Assembly: GCA_002007465.1 (NCBI GenBank)
Contig: LNAC01000109.1
Location: forward strand, 3,191,593 to 3,255,592
Length of the DNA: 64,000 nucleotides
Source of the DNA: Ailurus styani
Lineage: Eukaryota; Chordata; Mammalia; Carnivora; Ailuridae
Reading direction: 5' to 3'
Part shown: positions 20,801-29,857 of the stretch, in pieces
Layout of the letters: the number at the start of each line of letters is the position of its first letter
How positions within the stretch are numbered: the stretch's first letter is position 1
Notes under the pieces: model-generated
Told to the model about the DNA's origin: nothing
The model's input: only the letters and a program-made list of their open reading frames with translations
Database searches by the model: none
Translations under genes and position numbers: made by a program

Positions 20801-23073
20801 GGCACTGGCTCAGCATGGCTTCCTGCCCGCCACACTCCACGTTGTCCAGCAGGATGGGGCCTCGACCTTGGCCGAAGGCCAGGGGCCGCGGCACGGGCAG
20901 TGCCAGGCCGCAGCCCAGCTGTCGACACACCACGTTGGCATCCACCACGTCCCAGTCATCGTCACAGACGCTGCCCCAGGAGCCGCCGTGCAAGACCTCC
21001 AGGCGCCCCCGGCAGCGGCTCGGGCCCCCCACCAGCCTCAGCTCTGTAGAGAGGGTTGAGCTGGCACCAGAGGGATCGTGGGGCCTGACCTGCAGGACGC
21101 CCCCCTTGCTGTGAAGCCATGGCAGCGTGGGAGTCTGAGGATCAGTCCCTTCGGGGCCTTATCTCTCCCTCTCGGTCCAATGGGGAGACTATCGCAATCC
21201 GCTTGGGGGCCTCTGGAGTTACGGGGGGCTGGTTAGTCACCACTCCCTGAGGAGTGGAGGCAGGGCAGGGTGTGGACAGGAGGGGCAGAGGTACCTACCT
21301 GGAAAGGGCAGCGGGGCGGGCTGTAGGGCACTGGCTGAAACAGAACAAGGAAGAGCATTGGCCCCTCTGCCCCCTCCCTGGGCCTCCCGGCCCTGGCAAC
21401 ACAGCCTCCCCTCCCCCATTGGTCCTTACCATCATCCCCCTCCTCTTCACTTCCCCCGCCTTCTCCAAGCTTCTCCTCTCTCTGCCCCCACTGTCCCAGT
21501 GGGACCTCCTTGCTTCACCCCTCTCCCATCACCCCAGAGAGATCCTCCTGAAACAGGGGTCTGCTTATCCCCCTCCACTGCAAGACTCCACATTTCCTTT
21601 CCTGCAGGAGTCCCAGACCCTGAGCTTTCTCTGCAAAGCCTTCTGGTACCTTCTGACCAGCTTCTCCTAACTTTTTTTTTTTTTTTGGAAACAATTTATT
21701 TTTAAGTAATCTTTACCCAAAGTGGGGCTGGATCTCACAACCCCAAGATCAATAGTCACGTGCTCTACCTCTACCTACTGAGACAGCCAGACCCCTGCCT
21801 CCCTCCCTGAACTTCTTTATATCCCATCAGTTTTGTCTGTGGGTCTTTAACCCTGCAGTGTCCTCTGCTTGAACAGTTCTGCTCATTACAGCCCTGCAGC
21901 TCCTTCCAGATACAGCTTGGGCCCCCCTCCTCTGGGAAGCCTTCCTGGAGCCCTCAGCTAGAAGTGTTCTCTGTGTCCTCCGAATCCCTGGGCACCATCT
22001 ACATGCTGCTTTCTGGGCCTTCTGCCTGGTGATGTGGCTGTGCCTGTCTCATCTCCGTGATTCCCCCTCCCCCCGCCCCCCTGCCGCACCACAGCCATGG
22101 TCAGTAGCTCTGCCTTAAGTGTGTTTCGGATTCATTAGGTTATCCCCCAAAAGATTTACCTATACAAGACCTTCTGCTTCAGCCCTCATGTATGTGTACG
22201 CCAGGCACTGTGCTCATTTTATGTGGCCTGGCTCACTTAACCGTTAACACGATGTATGACGTTGTTAGGATTGTGCACATGGGGAAGGTCAGGTTAAGTG
22301 AGTTTAGGCAGCTCGCTCAAGGCCACACAGTGAACAGAGAATAGAGGTGGGATTCCAACCCAGACAGCCACACTCTTCTTCACCACACAATTCTGGGCAC
22401 ATGGCCTGAGAGGCGGGGAGGTAAACAGGGAAATTGGCCTAGCTTGGGAAATGGAAAACACCATAACAGCCCGTCGCTTTTATGCAGGGTATTAGAGTTC
22501 TCAGACATGTTCATGTATGTTATCTCATAGAATCCTTACAACAGTGTAAGCTCCAAGGTGTGTACTAGTGTACCCATTTTACAGATGAAGAAACTGAGAC
22601 TCAGTTTCTTCTTTCTCAAGTTAGGATCATCCCTAGGTCATTTGGTTCTATGTATTCCACCAACTGCCTTTCGAACAGCCATTCCTGAGCCCACTCCTTT
22701 CCCTCCTTCCCTTTCTCCAATGTCCCCTAACTGCCCAGGTTCTGTGTACATTGAGCCCTCACCTCTGGCACTGAGCCCTCCACTTTCCCAATGTGGACCC
22801 TTAACAACCCTGAACAAATGTCAGCTGGAAAGAACTTCGGAAACCACCTCATTGACAAACCACGTCCCACCATAATTTTACAGCTGGGAAAACCGAGAGC
22901 CAGAAAGGGGAGAGGTCAGGGGTTAGGGGAGGACACTCACCCAGGGGCAAGAGGAGGAAGAAGGACAGGACTGGGGGGAGGGAAAAGGGGGCATTGCTCC
23001 TGTCTCCTGGCCTCCACCCCCTGCTCTTCTCTGCCAGCTGGGGATCAATTCGCATCTCTGCTTCCTGGTGCAT
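14567..23073 (-). CDS. SSC4D: SSC4D, secreted scavenger receptor cysteine-rich protein with four SRCR domains (10 coding exons)
   Basis: Spliced minus-strand gene. Coding exons, 5' to 3': 22941-23073, 21299-21334, 20738-21043, 19971-20048, 18888-19202, 17867-17944, 17248-17322, 16749-17060, 15457-15534, 14567-14883. They sum to 1728 nt, giving 575 codons plus TGA, the length I recall for human SSC4D. The order is signal peptide (hydrophobic core about residues 33-43), then SRCR domains at about 57-158, 185-289, 341-444 and 471-575, separated by Pro/Thr-rich linkers. Each domain has eight cysteines, the group B pattern, with the family motifs [20 protein letters not shown] and NCGHHED. No membrane segment follows, so the product should be secreted. 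All splice boundaries are phase 1. Human SSC4D is placed in the soluble group-B SRCR family; its ligand is poorly defined. The gene is divergent from ZP3. The start codon follows the human protein; an in-frame upstream ATG exists at 23104-23106. Confidence 0.95.
15457..15534 (-). CDS. SSC4D: SSC4D coding exon 9 (linker)
   Basis: 78 nt, donor GTAGGT at 15456. The acceptor is probably GAGCCAG (AG at 15536-15535); an alternative AG lies four bases upstream but would break phase. Encodes [19 protein letters not shown]... ending TPRPRD, between SRCR3 and SRCR4. Confidence 0.87.
15711..15867 (+). mobile_element. CAN-SINE, plus, shortened (SSC4D intron 8)
   Basis: GGGGCGCCTGGGAGGCTCAG head, internal deletion around a poly-C tract, and a CAATAAATCAATAAATAAG tail. 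Confidence 0.88.
16018..16241 (-). mobile_element. CAN-SINE (mustelid type), minus, with 14-bp target-site duplication (SSC4D intron 8)
   Basis: CAAACATCCCTTTC occurs intact at 16018-16031 and 16228-16241 around a full-length reversed SINE. The perfect duplication marks a recent insertion. Confidence 0.95.
16400..16760. promoter_or_regulatory. CpG-rich promoter-like patch in SSC4D intron 8
   Basis: Directly 3' (on the minus strand) of the SRCR3 exon is a dense CpG block with CACGTG followed by ACC (16597-16604), CCCCGCCC GC boxes at 16604-16611 and 16665-16672, and an NRF1-like GCGCCTGCGCGC at 16651-16662. The CpG richness continues into the exon itself, so coding constraint explains only part of it. 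Confidence 0.5.
16749..17060 (-). CDS. SSC4D: SSC4D coding exon 8 (SRCR domain 3)
   Basis: 312 nt encoding SRCR3 from GRLRLVGG to GALCS. Eight cysteines with [23 protein letters not shown] and NCGHHED. Acceptor CCCCGCAG and donor GTGAGC. A 23-base assembly gap lies 62 bases upstream in the preceding intron and does not touch the exon. Confidence 0.93.
17078..17190. repeat. 45-base direct duplicate on both sides of an assembly gap
   Basis: The 45 bases at 17078-17122 and 17146-17190 agree except for one base (GGGATGC against GGGAGGC). A 23-base N run (17123-17145) lies between them. Either a tandem repeat or an assembly overlap. Confidence 0.85.
17123..17145. other. Assembly gap (23 N), SSC4D intron 7
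   Basis: Undetermined bases between the SRCR3 exon and the preceding linker exon; the true size is unknown. Confidence 0.98.
17248..17322 (-). CDS. SSC4D: SSC4D coding exon 7 (linker)
   Basis: 75 nt between acceptor TCTCTGCAG and donor GTAAGT. Encodes [14 protein letters not shown]...AAGKK and joins SRCR3 as [11 protein letters not shown], which fits the human protein as I recall it. Phase 1-1. Confidence 0.87.
17323..17866 (-). other. SSC4D: SSC4D intron 6
   Basis: 544 bases between the two linker exons. Pyrimidine-rich on the given strand; no repeat or extra exon recognised. Confidence 0.75.
17867..17944 (-). CDS. SSC4D: SSC4D coding exon 6 (linker)
   Basis: 78 nt between acceptor TGGTCTAG and donor GTAAGG. 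Encodes a linker starting [14 protein letters not shown] and including [10 protein letters not shown]. Phase 1-1. First of two consecutive linker exons between SRCR2 and SRCR3. Confidence 0.85.
18475..18790. repeat. Degenerate tandem repeat in SSC4D intron 5
   Basis: Variants of a short theme recur many times: AATTCTGGAGTAT, GTTCTAGAGTAAT, AATTCTGGAGTACTGCTG, GGCACTACTGGAGCAGTACTG, GACTACTGGGACTTTC. The spacing is irregular, roughly 25-50 bases. I recognise no standard family. Confidence 0.5.
18888..19202 (-). CDS. SSC4D: SSC4D coding exon 5 (SRCR domain 2)
   Basis: 315 nt encoding SRCR2 from EGSVRLVGG to GALCA, with eight cysteines and the motifs [22 protein letters not shown] and NCGHHED. 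Acceptor AG at 19204-19203 and donor GTGCGG at 18887. The exon and its flanks are CpG-rich. Confidence 0.93.
19971..20048 (-). CDS. SSC4D: SSC4D coding exon 4 (linker)
   Basis: 78 nt, acceptor CTCCCCAG and donor GTAAGT. Encodes a Pro/Thr-rich linker beginning [11 protein letters not shown] and ending PQNGK, between SRCR1 and SRCR2. Phase 1-1. Confidence 0.88.
20245..20415 (+). mobile_element. MER5A-like DNA transposon remnant (hAT-Charlie)
   Basis: TTAGAAATGCAAATTCCCAG, GCCCCACCCCAGACCCACAG and ATCAGAAACTCTGGGATGGG follow the MER5A consensus closely. It lies in SSC4D intron 3. Confidence 0.8.
20738..21043 (-). CDS. SSC4D: SSC4D coding exon 3 (SRCR domain 1)
   Basis: 306 nt encoding one whole SRCR domain from ELRLVGG to AVLCD. 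Eight cysteines are visible (RC, VC, VC, GC, EC, QC, NC, LC). Acceptor AG is at 21045-21044 and donor GTAAGC starts at 20737. Phase 1-1. Confidence 0.93.
21299..21334 (-). CDS. SSC4D: SSC4D coding exon 2 (12-codon micro-exon)
   Basis: A 36-nt exon between acceptor AG (21336-21335, after TTCTGTTTC) and donor GTAGGT (21298). It encodes [12 protein letters not shown], the peptide linking the signal sequence to SRCR1. Phase 1 at both ends. It is easy to miss by ab initio prediction. Confidence 0.85.
21669..21794 (-). mobile_element. Short tRNA-like CAN-SINE, minus (SSC4D intron 1)
   Basis: T-run, then AAGTGGGGCTGGATCTCACAA ... TACTGAGACAGCCAGACCCC, the reversed short subfamily. Confidence 0.75.
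21800..22620. repeat. Ancient L2 and MIR fragments (SSC4D intron 1)
   Basis: L2-like phrases to about 22060 (CTCTGGGAAGCCTTCCTGGA). MIR-like tracts at about 22200-22400 (GCTCAAGGCCACACAGTGAA) and 22495-22610 (CCCATTTTACAGATGAAGAA). No extra exon seen. Confidence 0.55.
22941..23073 (-). CDS. SSC4D: SSC4D coding exon 1 (signal peptide)
   Basis: The ATG is at 23071-23073 and the donor GTGAGT at 22940-22935. It encodes MHQEAEM... followed by a Leu/Phe-rich core (LSFFLLLPL), 44 codons plus one base. The charged stretch before the hydrophobic core, about 30 residues, is unusually long for a signal peptide, but my recollection of the human protein has the same layout. Confidence 0.85.
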
Positions 23074-23143
23074 CCAGCCAGGGGACGGCCTTTCAGAGGG
23101 TCCCATCAAGGGGCAGTGGAGGAGTCACAGCTGGAACATCTGG
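23074..23143 (-). other. SSC4D: SSC4D 5' untranslated part of coding exon 1 (extent uncertain)
   Basis: Leader sequence before the chosen ATG. A plausible splice acceptor, TTTAATTCCAG, lies near 23143 on the minus strand, which would put the transcription start in an upstream non-coding exon that I could not identify. It includes an in-frame ATG (23106-23104) adding 11 residues. Neither ATG has a purine at -3. Confidence 0.45.
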
Positions 23144-23477
23144 AATTAAAGATCCCCAGTCACTTCCAGCTGGAAGGGGCCCAGTGAGAGCTTCGGGGGG
23201 CTCAGATCCGGCATTCCGAGTGGAGACAGCAGCAGGGGCAACAGCTGGGAACCACTGGGGAAGACGGAGCACAGGACTCTAATGAGGAGCTAGGTCTGGC
23301 TGCAGCAGAGGGTGTGTGAGAGCGAGTGGCAGGAGACAAAGCTGGAGGGTCACCTGGGTCCCAGACCAAGACAGGCCTGGAGGCTGTGCGGAGGGCTCAG
23401 CACATCCCAAAGCCCGGTGTTGGTGCCACTGGTAATAATCCACATAATTTTAGTGGGCAATAAAAGGATGTTTACCC

Positions 23478-23571
23478 TTTTCTTTCTTCCTTCCTCCCTC
23501 CCTCCCCTTCCTTCCCTTCTCTTCCCTTCCCTTCCCCTCCCTCTCTCCCTCCTTCTTCCTTCCTTTCTTTT

Positions 23572-23638
<67 letters not shown>

Positions 23639-23639
23639 A
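23478..23639 (+). repeat. Polypyrimidine tract with (CTTT)n microsatellite
   Basis: About 160 bases almost without purines, ending in roughly 19 CTTT units (about 23562-23638). It lies 400 bases upstream of the SSC4D start codon on the minus strand. Confidence 0.95.
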
Positions 23640-23719
23640 CAGTGCTATTTATGGCAAAGGCTTCTGGTTTTCCATTATATGGGACAGTCAATATAAAGTT
23701 TCTCTTTAAAGTTAATTTA

Positions 23720-23910
23720 AAGGGACAACTGGGTGGCTCAGTCAGTTAAGTGTCTGCCTTCTGCCCAGGTCAAAATCCCACGGTCCTGGGATCAAGTCCC
23801 ACATTGGGCTCCTTGCTCAGTGGGAAGCCTGCTTCTCCTTCTGCCTGCCCCTGCCCCTGCTTGTGCACTCTTTCTATCTGACAAATAAATATATAAAATC
23901 TTTAAAAAAT
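23720..23910 (+). mobile_element. CAN-SINE, plus, with duplicated tail
   Basis: Head GGGACAACTGGGTGGCTCAG. The stretch CCCCTGCTTGTGCACTC...GACAAATAAAT recurs at 23937-23968, a local duplication of the SINE 3' end. Confidence 0.88.
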
Positions 23911-24098
23911 ATATTTAAAAAATAAAATAGAGTTTCCCCCTGCTTGTGCACTCTGACAAATAAATAAAATATTTAAAAATATATATAAAAGTAAAATAAA
24001 GTTAATTTAAATCAGAAGAAATGAGTCAATTTAAAGGGAAAAAAATCAAGGAAATATGGTTCCCATGACTCTCAAAGTTTTAAGTTTTGGATTGAGGA

Positions 24099-24205
24099 GG
24101 GGCTCCTGGATGGCTTAGTCGGAAGAGCACATGACTCTTGATCTCGGGGTCATGAGTTTGAGCCCCATGTTGGGTGTAGAGGTGACTTAAAAATAAGTAA
24201 ATTTG
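24099..24205 (+). mobile_element. Short tRNA-like CAN-SINE, plus
   Basis: GGGGCTCCTGGATGGCTTAG ... CATGAGTTTGAGCCCCATGT ... GACTTAAAAATAAG. Directly followed by a full-length SINE. Confidence 0.85.
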
Positions 24206-24395
24206 GGGGGCATCTGGGTAGGTCAGTCGGTTAAGCCTCCAACTCTTGATTTCAGCTCAGGTCAAGGTCTCAGGGTCATGGGATCAAGCCCCACATCAGG
24301 CTCCACACTCAGGGCAGAGTCTCCTCATCCCTCTCCCCATCCCCTCTCAAAAAGATGAGTGGACAAAATCTTAAATAAATAAATAAATAAATTTT
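24206..24395 (+). mobile_element. CAN-SINE, plus
   Basis: Head GGGGGGCATCTGGGTAGGTC and tail CTTAAATAAATAAATAAATA. Confidence 0.88.
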
Positions 24396-25447
24396 GGATT
24401 GAGGTATACAAGCCCCAAAGTGCATACATTGGAAGTGTAGCACTCAGTGAATATTTGCCCCACGTAAGCTGCATCCAGGCGAGGCCCCACAACCCCTTTC
24501 CCAGCAGACCTTCAGCTGGAGTCTGTTATGGTGCCTGGACAGCAGTGGTATGGTTGGGGGAAGGGGGAGGTCTGGTTTTGCGGATGGGTCTGGGATATAC
24601 TGAGAGGGAGATTCCTCCCAGCAGGAGACAGCCCCCATCTCCCCCTGGCTGGGCCTCCATCCCAGCATACAAACAGTCTGGTTGGGGAAGGATTGAAAAT
24701 CTATCTGCATGTGGACACGGGGTTTTCAATACTCCATTCATGGGGCCCAGGACAGCCCCCAGTGGAATAATCAGCTTTTGTCTTCCCTCTGCCTGACCTG
24801 GGAACAGCTGGGAGATGGGGAATTGAGGACTGTGAGGAGGGGCAGCCATGGGCCAGCCTTTGCTGAGGGGCTCCATAGCGCTCCGGGCCTGCCCCTGCCT
24901 CATCCCTGGGACCCCAGGTGGAAATGAGGCTTAACTGTTCCCGGTCCTCTGTGAACTGTGACTCTCTGAAGCTCTCACACTCCCTCCCCACCCTTTATCA
25001 GTGCACCTTTTGCCTTTACAGCTGGGGGGGAGGGGGGGAGGCAGCATAACACAGTGCTTGGAAGCATCATCTCTACCACCTACTAGCTGTGTGACCTCAC
25101 CTCAATAAGCCTCACTGTCCTCATCTGTAAAATGGGGTTAGTAATACACTTCGCTCCAGCAATTGCTACTGGGTTAAAGGAGATAAAGTTTATAAAAGGT
25201 TTAGCCCAGTGCCTGGCCCACCCTAAGCTTGGTACTTATTTTACTGTTACTACTCTCTGTGGACCTTTGAGGGCAGGGGCAAGATCTTATCCAACAGCAG
25301 CTTCTGGCACAGGGTACGTACTCAAGAAATGTTTGTTGAATGACTGAATGAAGTTTAGGGCTGCAGAAGCATAGAATTTAGCTGTCAGAAGGGGTTCCCG
25401 AGATCATCAAGGGTAAGTCCACGTCTGACCAGTAGAAAACTTGTCAT

Positions 25448-25479
<32 letters not shown>

Positions 25480-27314
25480 CAGCAAAAGTGAAGTATTCAT
25501 ACCTGGGGGAATGTTCTGGGCTCTTTCTGTCCCCTCTTCCACAGTCAGTCCAAGGTCAAATCTCAAATCACTTTTTCTGCCCCCAGGAGTTTAGGAGGGG
25601 GAAGGATCCCCCAAACGCAAATCAACACAGACCTTTCTTCTTCTTTTCTTTCCAGAGCTGGAAGAGGAGCAGAGACAAAGTGTCCGTCCATGGAGCTGGC
25701 TGGTGGCCCCAGCCTGTCCCCACCCGACCTCCGGGGCAGAGGGAGACAAAGGGAGAGTGGAGGTGCCCCGCACAGTCTGGAGCAGCCCCAGAGAAGGGGC
25801 ACCCGGGCAGAGGAGGAGCTCAGGGGTGGGGGGACAGGCGTGGACTCTCAGGGCCAGGCAGCCCCTCCTTTCCCTTCCTCCTACCCCAGGGCTCGGGTTT
25901 CAGAAAGGCAGCTCGGCCAAGCATCCCTGAGCTCCTCCATCAGGCCTGATCCAGCCCTGAGTCCTGTTGCCCCGGGAAGTCCCCTCGATCAAGCCCTGAC
26001 CCACGTCCCGCGGGGTGGTTGGAAACATGGTACAGAGTGTGTGCGGTGGGCTTCCCGTGCAGGTAGGGGCTCTGATCTCGCTGCTCGTTTTGCCTTCCTG
26101 TGATTCCTCTCGAGTTCTGGTGCCTTTTGAGCTTTGGGGCTTTTGTAGTTATTGGTGACAGGAACTGGCATGTGGCTTCTATAGCCTGAGGCTTCCACAA
26201 TGATTTGTTGGAACTCTGCACCTTCCCTCCCTCCCAAACCACAGATTATCAAAGCCCAAGTGCCCCCGCAGGACACGTCCCCAATTTGGCTGTGTACCCA
26301 CATCAGCCCCTGGAGGTGGGGAGGGCACCTTAAAAATACATACAGATTCCTGCCCCCACCACTCTGCTATGGAGATTCACGGATAGGGTCCCCCAAAAGT
26401 GTGTTTTTGAAAAGGTCCTGAGGATCAAACACGTTTGGGGACCAGGGGTGTCATCCAAACTATTTATCCTACAGGTAGGAAGATGAGGCTAAGAGAGGAA
26501 AAGGGAGACACAGCCTGGGTGCCTGGAAGGGCTTAGTTTTCCTGGCTTTTGAGCCTGATCCTGTTTCCCATCTCTCAGAGAAAGAGAAAACTCTCCGCGG
26601 GGAGGTCTGCTGTCACCCTGCTCCCAAATCTACACACCCTAGTGTGTTTGCACCCACCCCTCCTTCCCTCCCGCCTCTTTCTGCCTCCCCTGGCCTGACC
26701 AGACTGCTCCCCCGTAGTCCAGACCCTGCATCCTTCTGCCTCGTCAAGGACCTCCTTCTCTCCATCTGTGCATCTACTCTCCCCCGTATTCAGCTGCTCT
26801 TTCCCAACTGGATTCTTCACACGGGGCTTCTGAGCATCCTCTGGTCTCTGTCATGACAATCTATCAACAGAAAACCCTTTCAACCTGTGGCTGGTGGGTC
26901 CTCCGGGTAGAAATGGTCAGGCCCTAGTTTCCCTATCTGTCACTGGGTGGAGGATGCCCCAGAAGTGACACCTTGGCTCCAATGCTCAGGCCTTGGAAGG
27001 TGCTAGAACCTGAGTTCCTCACAGCTCATCGGTAAGTTTTTTCTACCAGGGAGATCCAAGCAGGCCAGCGTTGGCTTGGGTGCTGCCAGGGGACACCGTG
27101 GGCCCCTCCTGCAGCCAGCACCCCGTCCCTCTCCTCCCCAACACAGCCAGACTCCACGAAAGTGCTGCACGCACACGCACGTCCACCTCCTTAGCTCTCT
27201 CTGTGCCTGGCTTGCTCTGGTCTGCCTTCGGTCCTCACCACTCCACTCAGGGAGCTCTTCCTAAGGTCGCCAGTGACCTCTGTGTCCTGAGATCCCAGGG
27301 AGGATTTTCATTCC
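24396..27314. other. Spacer between SSC4D and ZP3, no gene seen
   Basis: The SSC4D transcription start and non-coding first exon probably lie here, but I could not fix them. It holds a MIR-like tract at about 25040-25340 (CATCTGTAAAATGGGGTTAG), a (CA)n run at 25461-25479 and a moderately GC-rich stretch at 25680-26040. Open frames in the latter show no family motif. Confidence 0.5.
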
Positions 27315-27443
27315 TTGTTTTATTTTGTTTTATATTTTTTATTAACATATAATGTATTATTTGCCCCAGGTATACAGGTCTGTGAATCATTAGGCTTACA
27401 CATTTCACAGCACTCACCATAGCACATAGCCTCCCCAATGCAT
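27315..27443 (-). mobile_element. LINE-1 3' end, minus
   Basis: Contains ACAGGTCTGTGAATCATTAG and CACAGCACTCACCATAGCAC, the reverse of the carnivore L1 3' end. Confidence 0.75.
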
Positions 27444-27455
27444 GCCTTGTTTTAA

Positions 27456-27653
27456 TAAAAAGATCTTATTTATTTGAGAGAGAGAACGAGAGAGCAGAGA
27501 GAGAACACAAGTGGTGGGGAAGGGCAGAGGGAGGGGGAGAAACAGGCTCCCCACTGAGCAGGAAGCCCAATGTGGGGCTTGATCTCAAGACCCTGAGATC
27601 ATGACCTGAGCTGAAATCAAGTCTCTTAACCGACTGAGTCACCCAGGTGCCCC
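27456..27653 (-). mobile_element. CAN-SINE, minus
   Basis: AAAAAGATCTTATTTATTTG at the left, GTCACCCAGGTGCCCC at the right. First of three consecutive reversed SINEs. Confidence 0.92.
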
Positions 27654-27671
27654 AACCTCATGCATTTCTTT

Positions 27672-27877
27672 CTTTTTTTTTTTTTTTTAAGATTTTACTT
27701 ATTTATTTGACAGAGAGAGAGATCACAAGTAGGCAGAGAGGCAGGCAGAGAGAGAGTTGAGGAAGCAGGATCCCTGCTGAGCAGAGAGCCCGATGTGGGG
27801 CTCGATCCCAGGACCCTGGGATCATGACCTGAGCCGAAGGCAGAGGCTTTAACCCACTGAGCCACCCAGGCGCCCCT
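27672..27877 (-). mobile_element. CAN-SINE (mustelid type), minus
   Basis: T-run, AAGATTTTACTTATTTATTT, GATCACAAGTAGGCAGAGAG and CCACCCAGGCGCCCC. Little diverged. Confidence 0.93.
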
Positions 27878-27908
27878 CCTCCTAAATAAAATCTTTAAAA
27901 AAAAAAAA

Positions 27909-28090
27909 AAGATTATTTATTTGAGAGAGAGAGCATGGGGGGAGGGGCAGAGGGAGAGAGACTCTCAAGCAAACTCGGCTGCTGAGCACAGAGCCCTAGA
28001 CACGGGGCTTGATCTCACAACGCTGATATCTGGACCGGAGCTGAAAACCAAGAGTAGGATTCTCAACCGACTGTGCCACCCAGGCGCCCC
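27909..28090 (-). mobile_element. CAN-SINE, minus
   Basis: Starts AAGATTATTTATTTGAGAGA, ends GCCACCCAGGCGCCCC. It is preceded by AAATAAAATCTTTAAAA (27884-27900), which looks like the tail of a plus-oriented SINE, making a small tail-to-tail inverted pair. Confidence 0.9.
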
Positions 28091-28535
28091 CAAATGGTCA
28101 TTTTCCAAATGATCCTTCCTCCTATGACAGTGTTCTACTGTGAGGAAGCTTCTTCCCTTTTATGGAAAAATATCCCCAGTTATGTGTTTTTAGGCATTGT
28201 CAGAATGGATGCCCATGGATTCTTACTTTATTCTTACTTCAATGCCAAGTCCTTGTTGTCCTCATTCATTTGACGGACAGTGGGACCCCCCCCCATTCAA
28301 TTTGGCTTGTGTCCTTTTGACAGGTCCTCATCATTTTGTGATCATTTTTTCCCATAACAAGATACTCCAGATTCATCTTGTACTTTCCTGGCCCTTACTC
28401 TGGAGTCAGCCAGTCCTCCAAGAAGCCCTGGGTCCCCCAGTTAGAAAGGAATAGTATTTAGAGACCAATATCTGGGCTCTAAGGAATTTTAAGGAAAACT
28501 CTCTGGGCTGGTGGCTCCGCCTTTGGTGATTCTGG

Positions 28536-28549
28536 CCACCAGGTGGCAG
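28536..28549 (+). promoter_or_regulatory. Perfect CTCF core motif in the SSC4D/ZP3 spacer
   Basis: CCACCAGGTGGCAG matches all 14 positions of the CTCF core CCASYAGRKGGCRS, within TGGCCACCAGGTGGCAGCACT. It is in unique sequence between SINE clusters, in plus orientation, separating the minus-strand SSC4D from the plus-strand ZP3. Confidence 0.65.
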
Positions 28550-28757
28550 CACTTCACAGAAAAATGCAAAAGACAGAATCTGGGATGTGTGGGGAGACTA
28601 GGGGCTGGACTGGCCAGGCTCTTCCATGGGGATGTCTTTGGTCCTCTTTCTGGAAAGGGGACACACAAACTTACCAGCACTGCAAGGGCATACTCTCCTC
28701 CATTCTCACCTCCCTCTCCCTCAATACATGCCTCATACCCCCTCACCAATTTCTTCA

Positions 28758-28862
28758 TGTCTTATTTTTTGTTTGTAAACTCTAAGCCCAATGTGGGGCT
28801 TAAACCCACCACCCTGAGATCAAGAATCCCATGCCCCACCAACTGACCCAGCCAGGCACCCC
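28758..28862 (-). mobile_element. Short tRNA-like CAN-SINE, minus
   Basis: Reversed short form: AATGTGGGGCTTAAACCCAC ... CAGCCAGGCACCCC. Confidence 0.85.
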
Positions 28863-29259
28863 ATGTCCTTTTATCCTGACGCCTTCTAGGAGGGTTTGGT
28901 TCTGGGGCAGAGAGGGAGACGGGATGGAAGCCGAGGCTTCAAGGAGGTCCTCATTTCTAGTCCCCAGCCCACCGCACCCTATTTCTAGCACAATCCACAA
29001 ACACAGCTGTGGGCTACAAGCAAGGAGCGGCCCCTTCCCCAGAGGGCTGCCACTCCTAAGACAGAGTGTCTCCAACTAGCTGTTCTTTGGAGCCGCGGGC
29101 CACAGCTGGCGCCCTCCCTCTGGACCTTAAGAAAACCACAGGCCCAAAAAGGCATCACTTGTGTTAAGGGCCCAAGTCAGTAAACCAAAATTTAATACCT
29201 AACCTATTTGCAGTTTCAGTGCCTCAGAAATATATATATATTTTAAAAAGTACTTATTT

Positions 29260-29453
29260 TTTTTTAAAGATTTTATTTATTTATTTCACAGAGGGAGAGA
29301 GATCACAAGGAGGCAGAGAGGCAGGCAGAGAGAGAGGAGGAAGCAGGCTCCCCGCTGAGCAGGGAGCCCGATGCGGGCCTCGATCCCAGGACCCTGAGAT
29401 CATGACCTGAGCCGAAAGCAGAGGCTTTAACCCACTGAGCCACCCAGGCGCCC
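29260..29453 (-). mobile_element. CAN-SINE (mustelid type), minus
   Basis: TTTTTTTTTAAAGATTTTAT, GATCACAAGGAGGCAGAGAG, CCACCCAGGCGCCC. AAAAAGTACTTATTT precedes it (about 29245-29259) and follows it (29455-29469), consistent with a target-site duplication. Confidence 0.93.
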
Positions 29454-29469
29454 TAAAAAGTACTTATTT

Positions 29470-29661
29470 ATTTTTAAGATTTATTTATTTTAGAGACGAT
29501 GAGAGAGACCACAAGCGGGGTGGGGGGGAGGGAGAGAGAATCTCAAGTGGGCTCCCTACGTGGAGCCTGATGTGGGTGGGGCTCAACCTCACTACGCTGA
29601 GATCATGACCCGAGCTGAAACCAAGAGTCAGAGGTCCAACCGACAGAGCCATCCAGGTACC
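29470..29661 (-). mobile_element. CAN-SINE, minus, older
   Basis: TTTTTAAGATTTATTTATTT to GCCATCCAGGTACCC. The SINE at 29260-29453 probably inserted into or beside its A-tail. Confidence 0.88.
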
Positions 29662-29857
29662 CTGAAAGATTTATTTATTTCATGGAGAGAGGGAGAGAGA
29701 GTGCATGGGAGGGAGAGGGGCAGAGGGAGAGGGAGAGAAGCAGACTCCCCACAGAGCGTAGAGCTGGACTCAGGACTCAGTCCCATGACCCTGAGATCAT
29801 GACCTGAGTCGAAATCAAGAGTCAGACACTTAACCAACTGAGCCACCCAGGGGCCCC
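29662..29857 (-). mobile_element. CAN-SINE, minus
   Basis: AAAGATTTATTTATTTCATG to AGCCACCCAGGGGCCCC. Confidence 0.9.

Noticed and set aside
23562..23638. Short evenly spaced repeats that might suggest a CRISPR or other array
   Set aside because: Simple microsatellite (CTTT)n without spacers, in a mammalian genome. The CCTT run at 9606-9664 is the same case.
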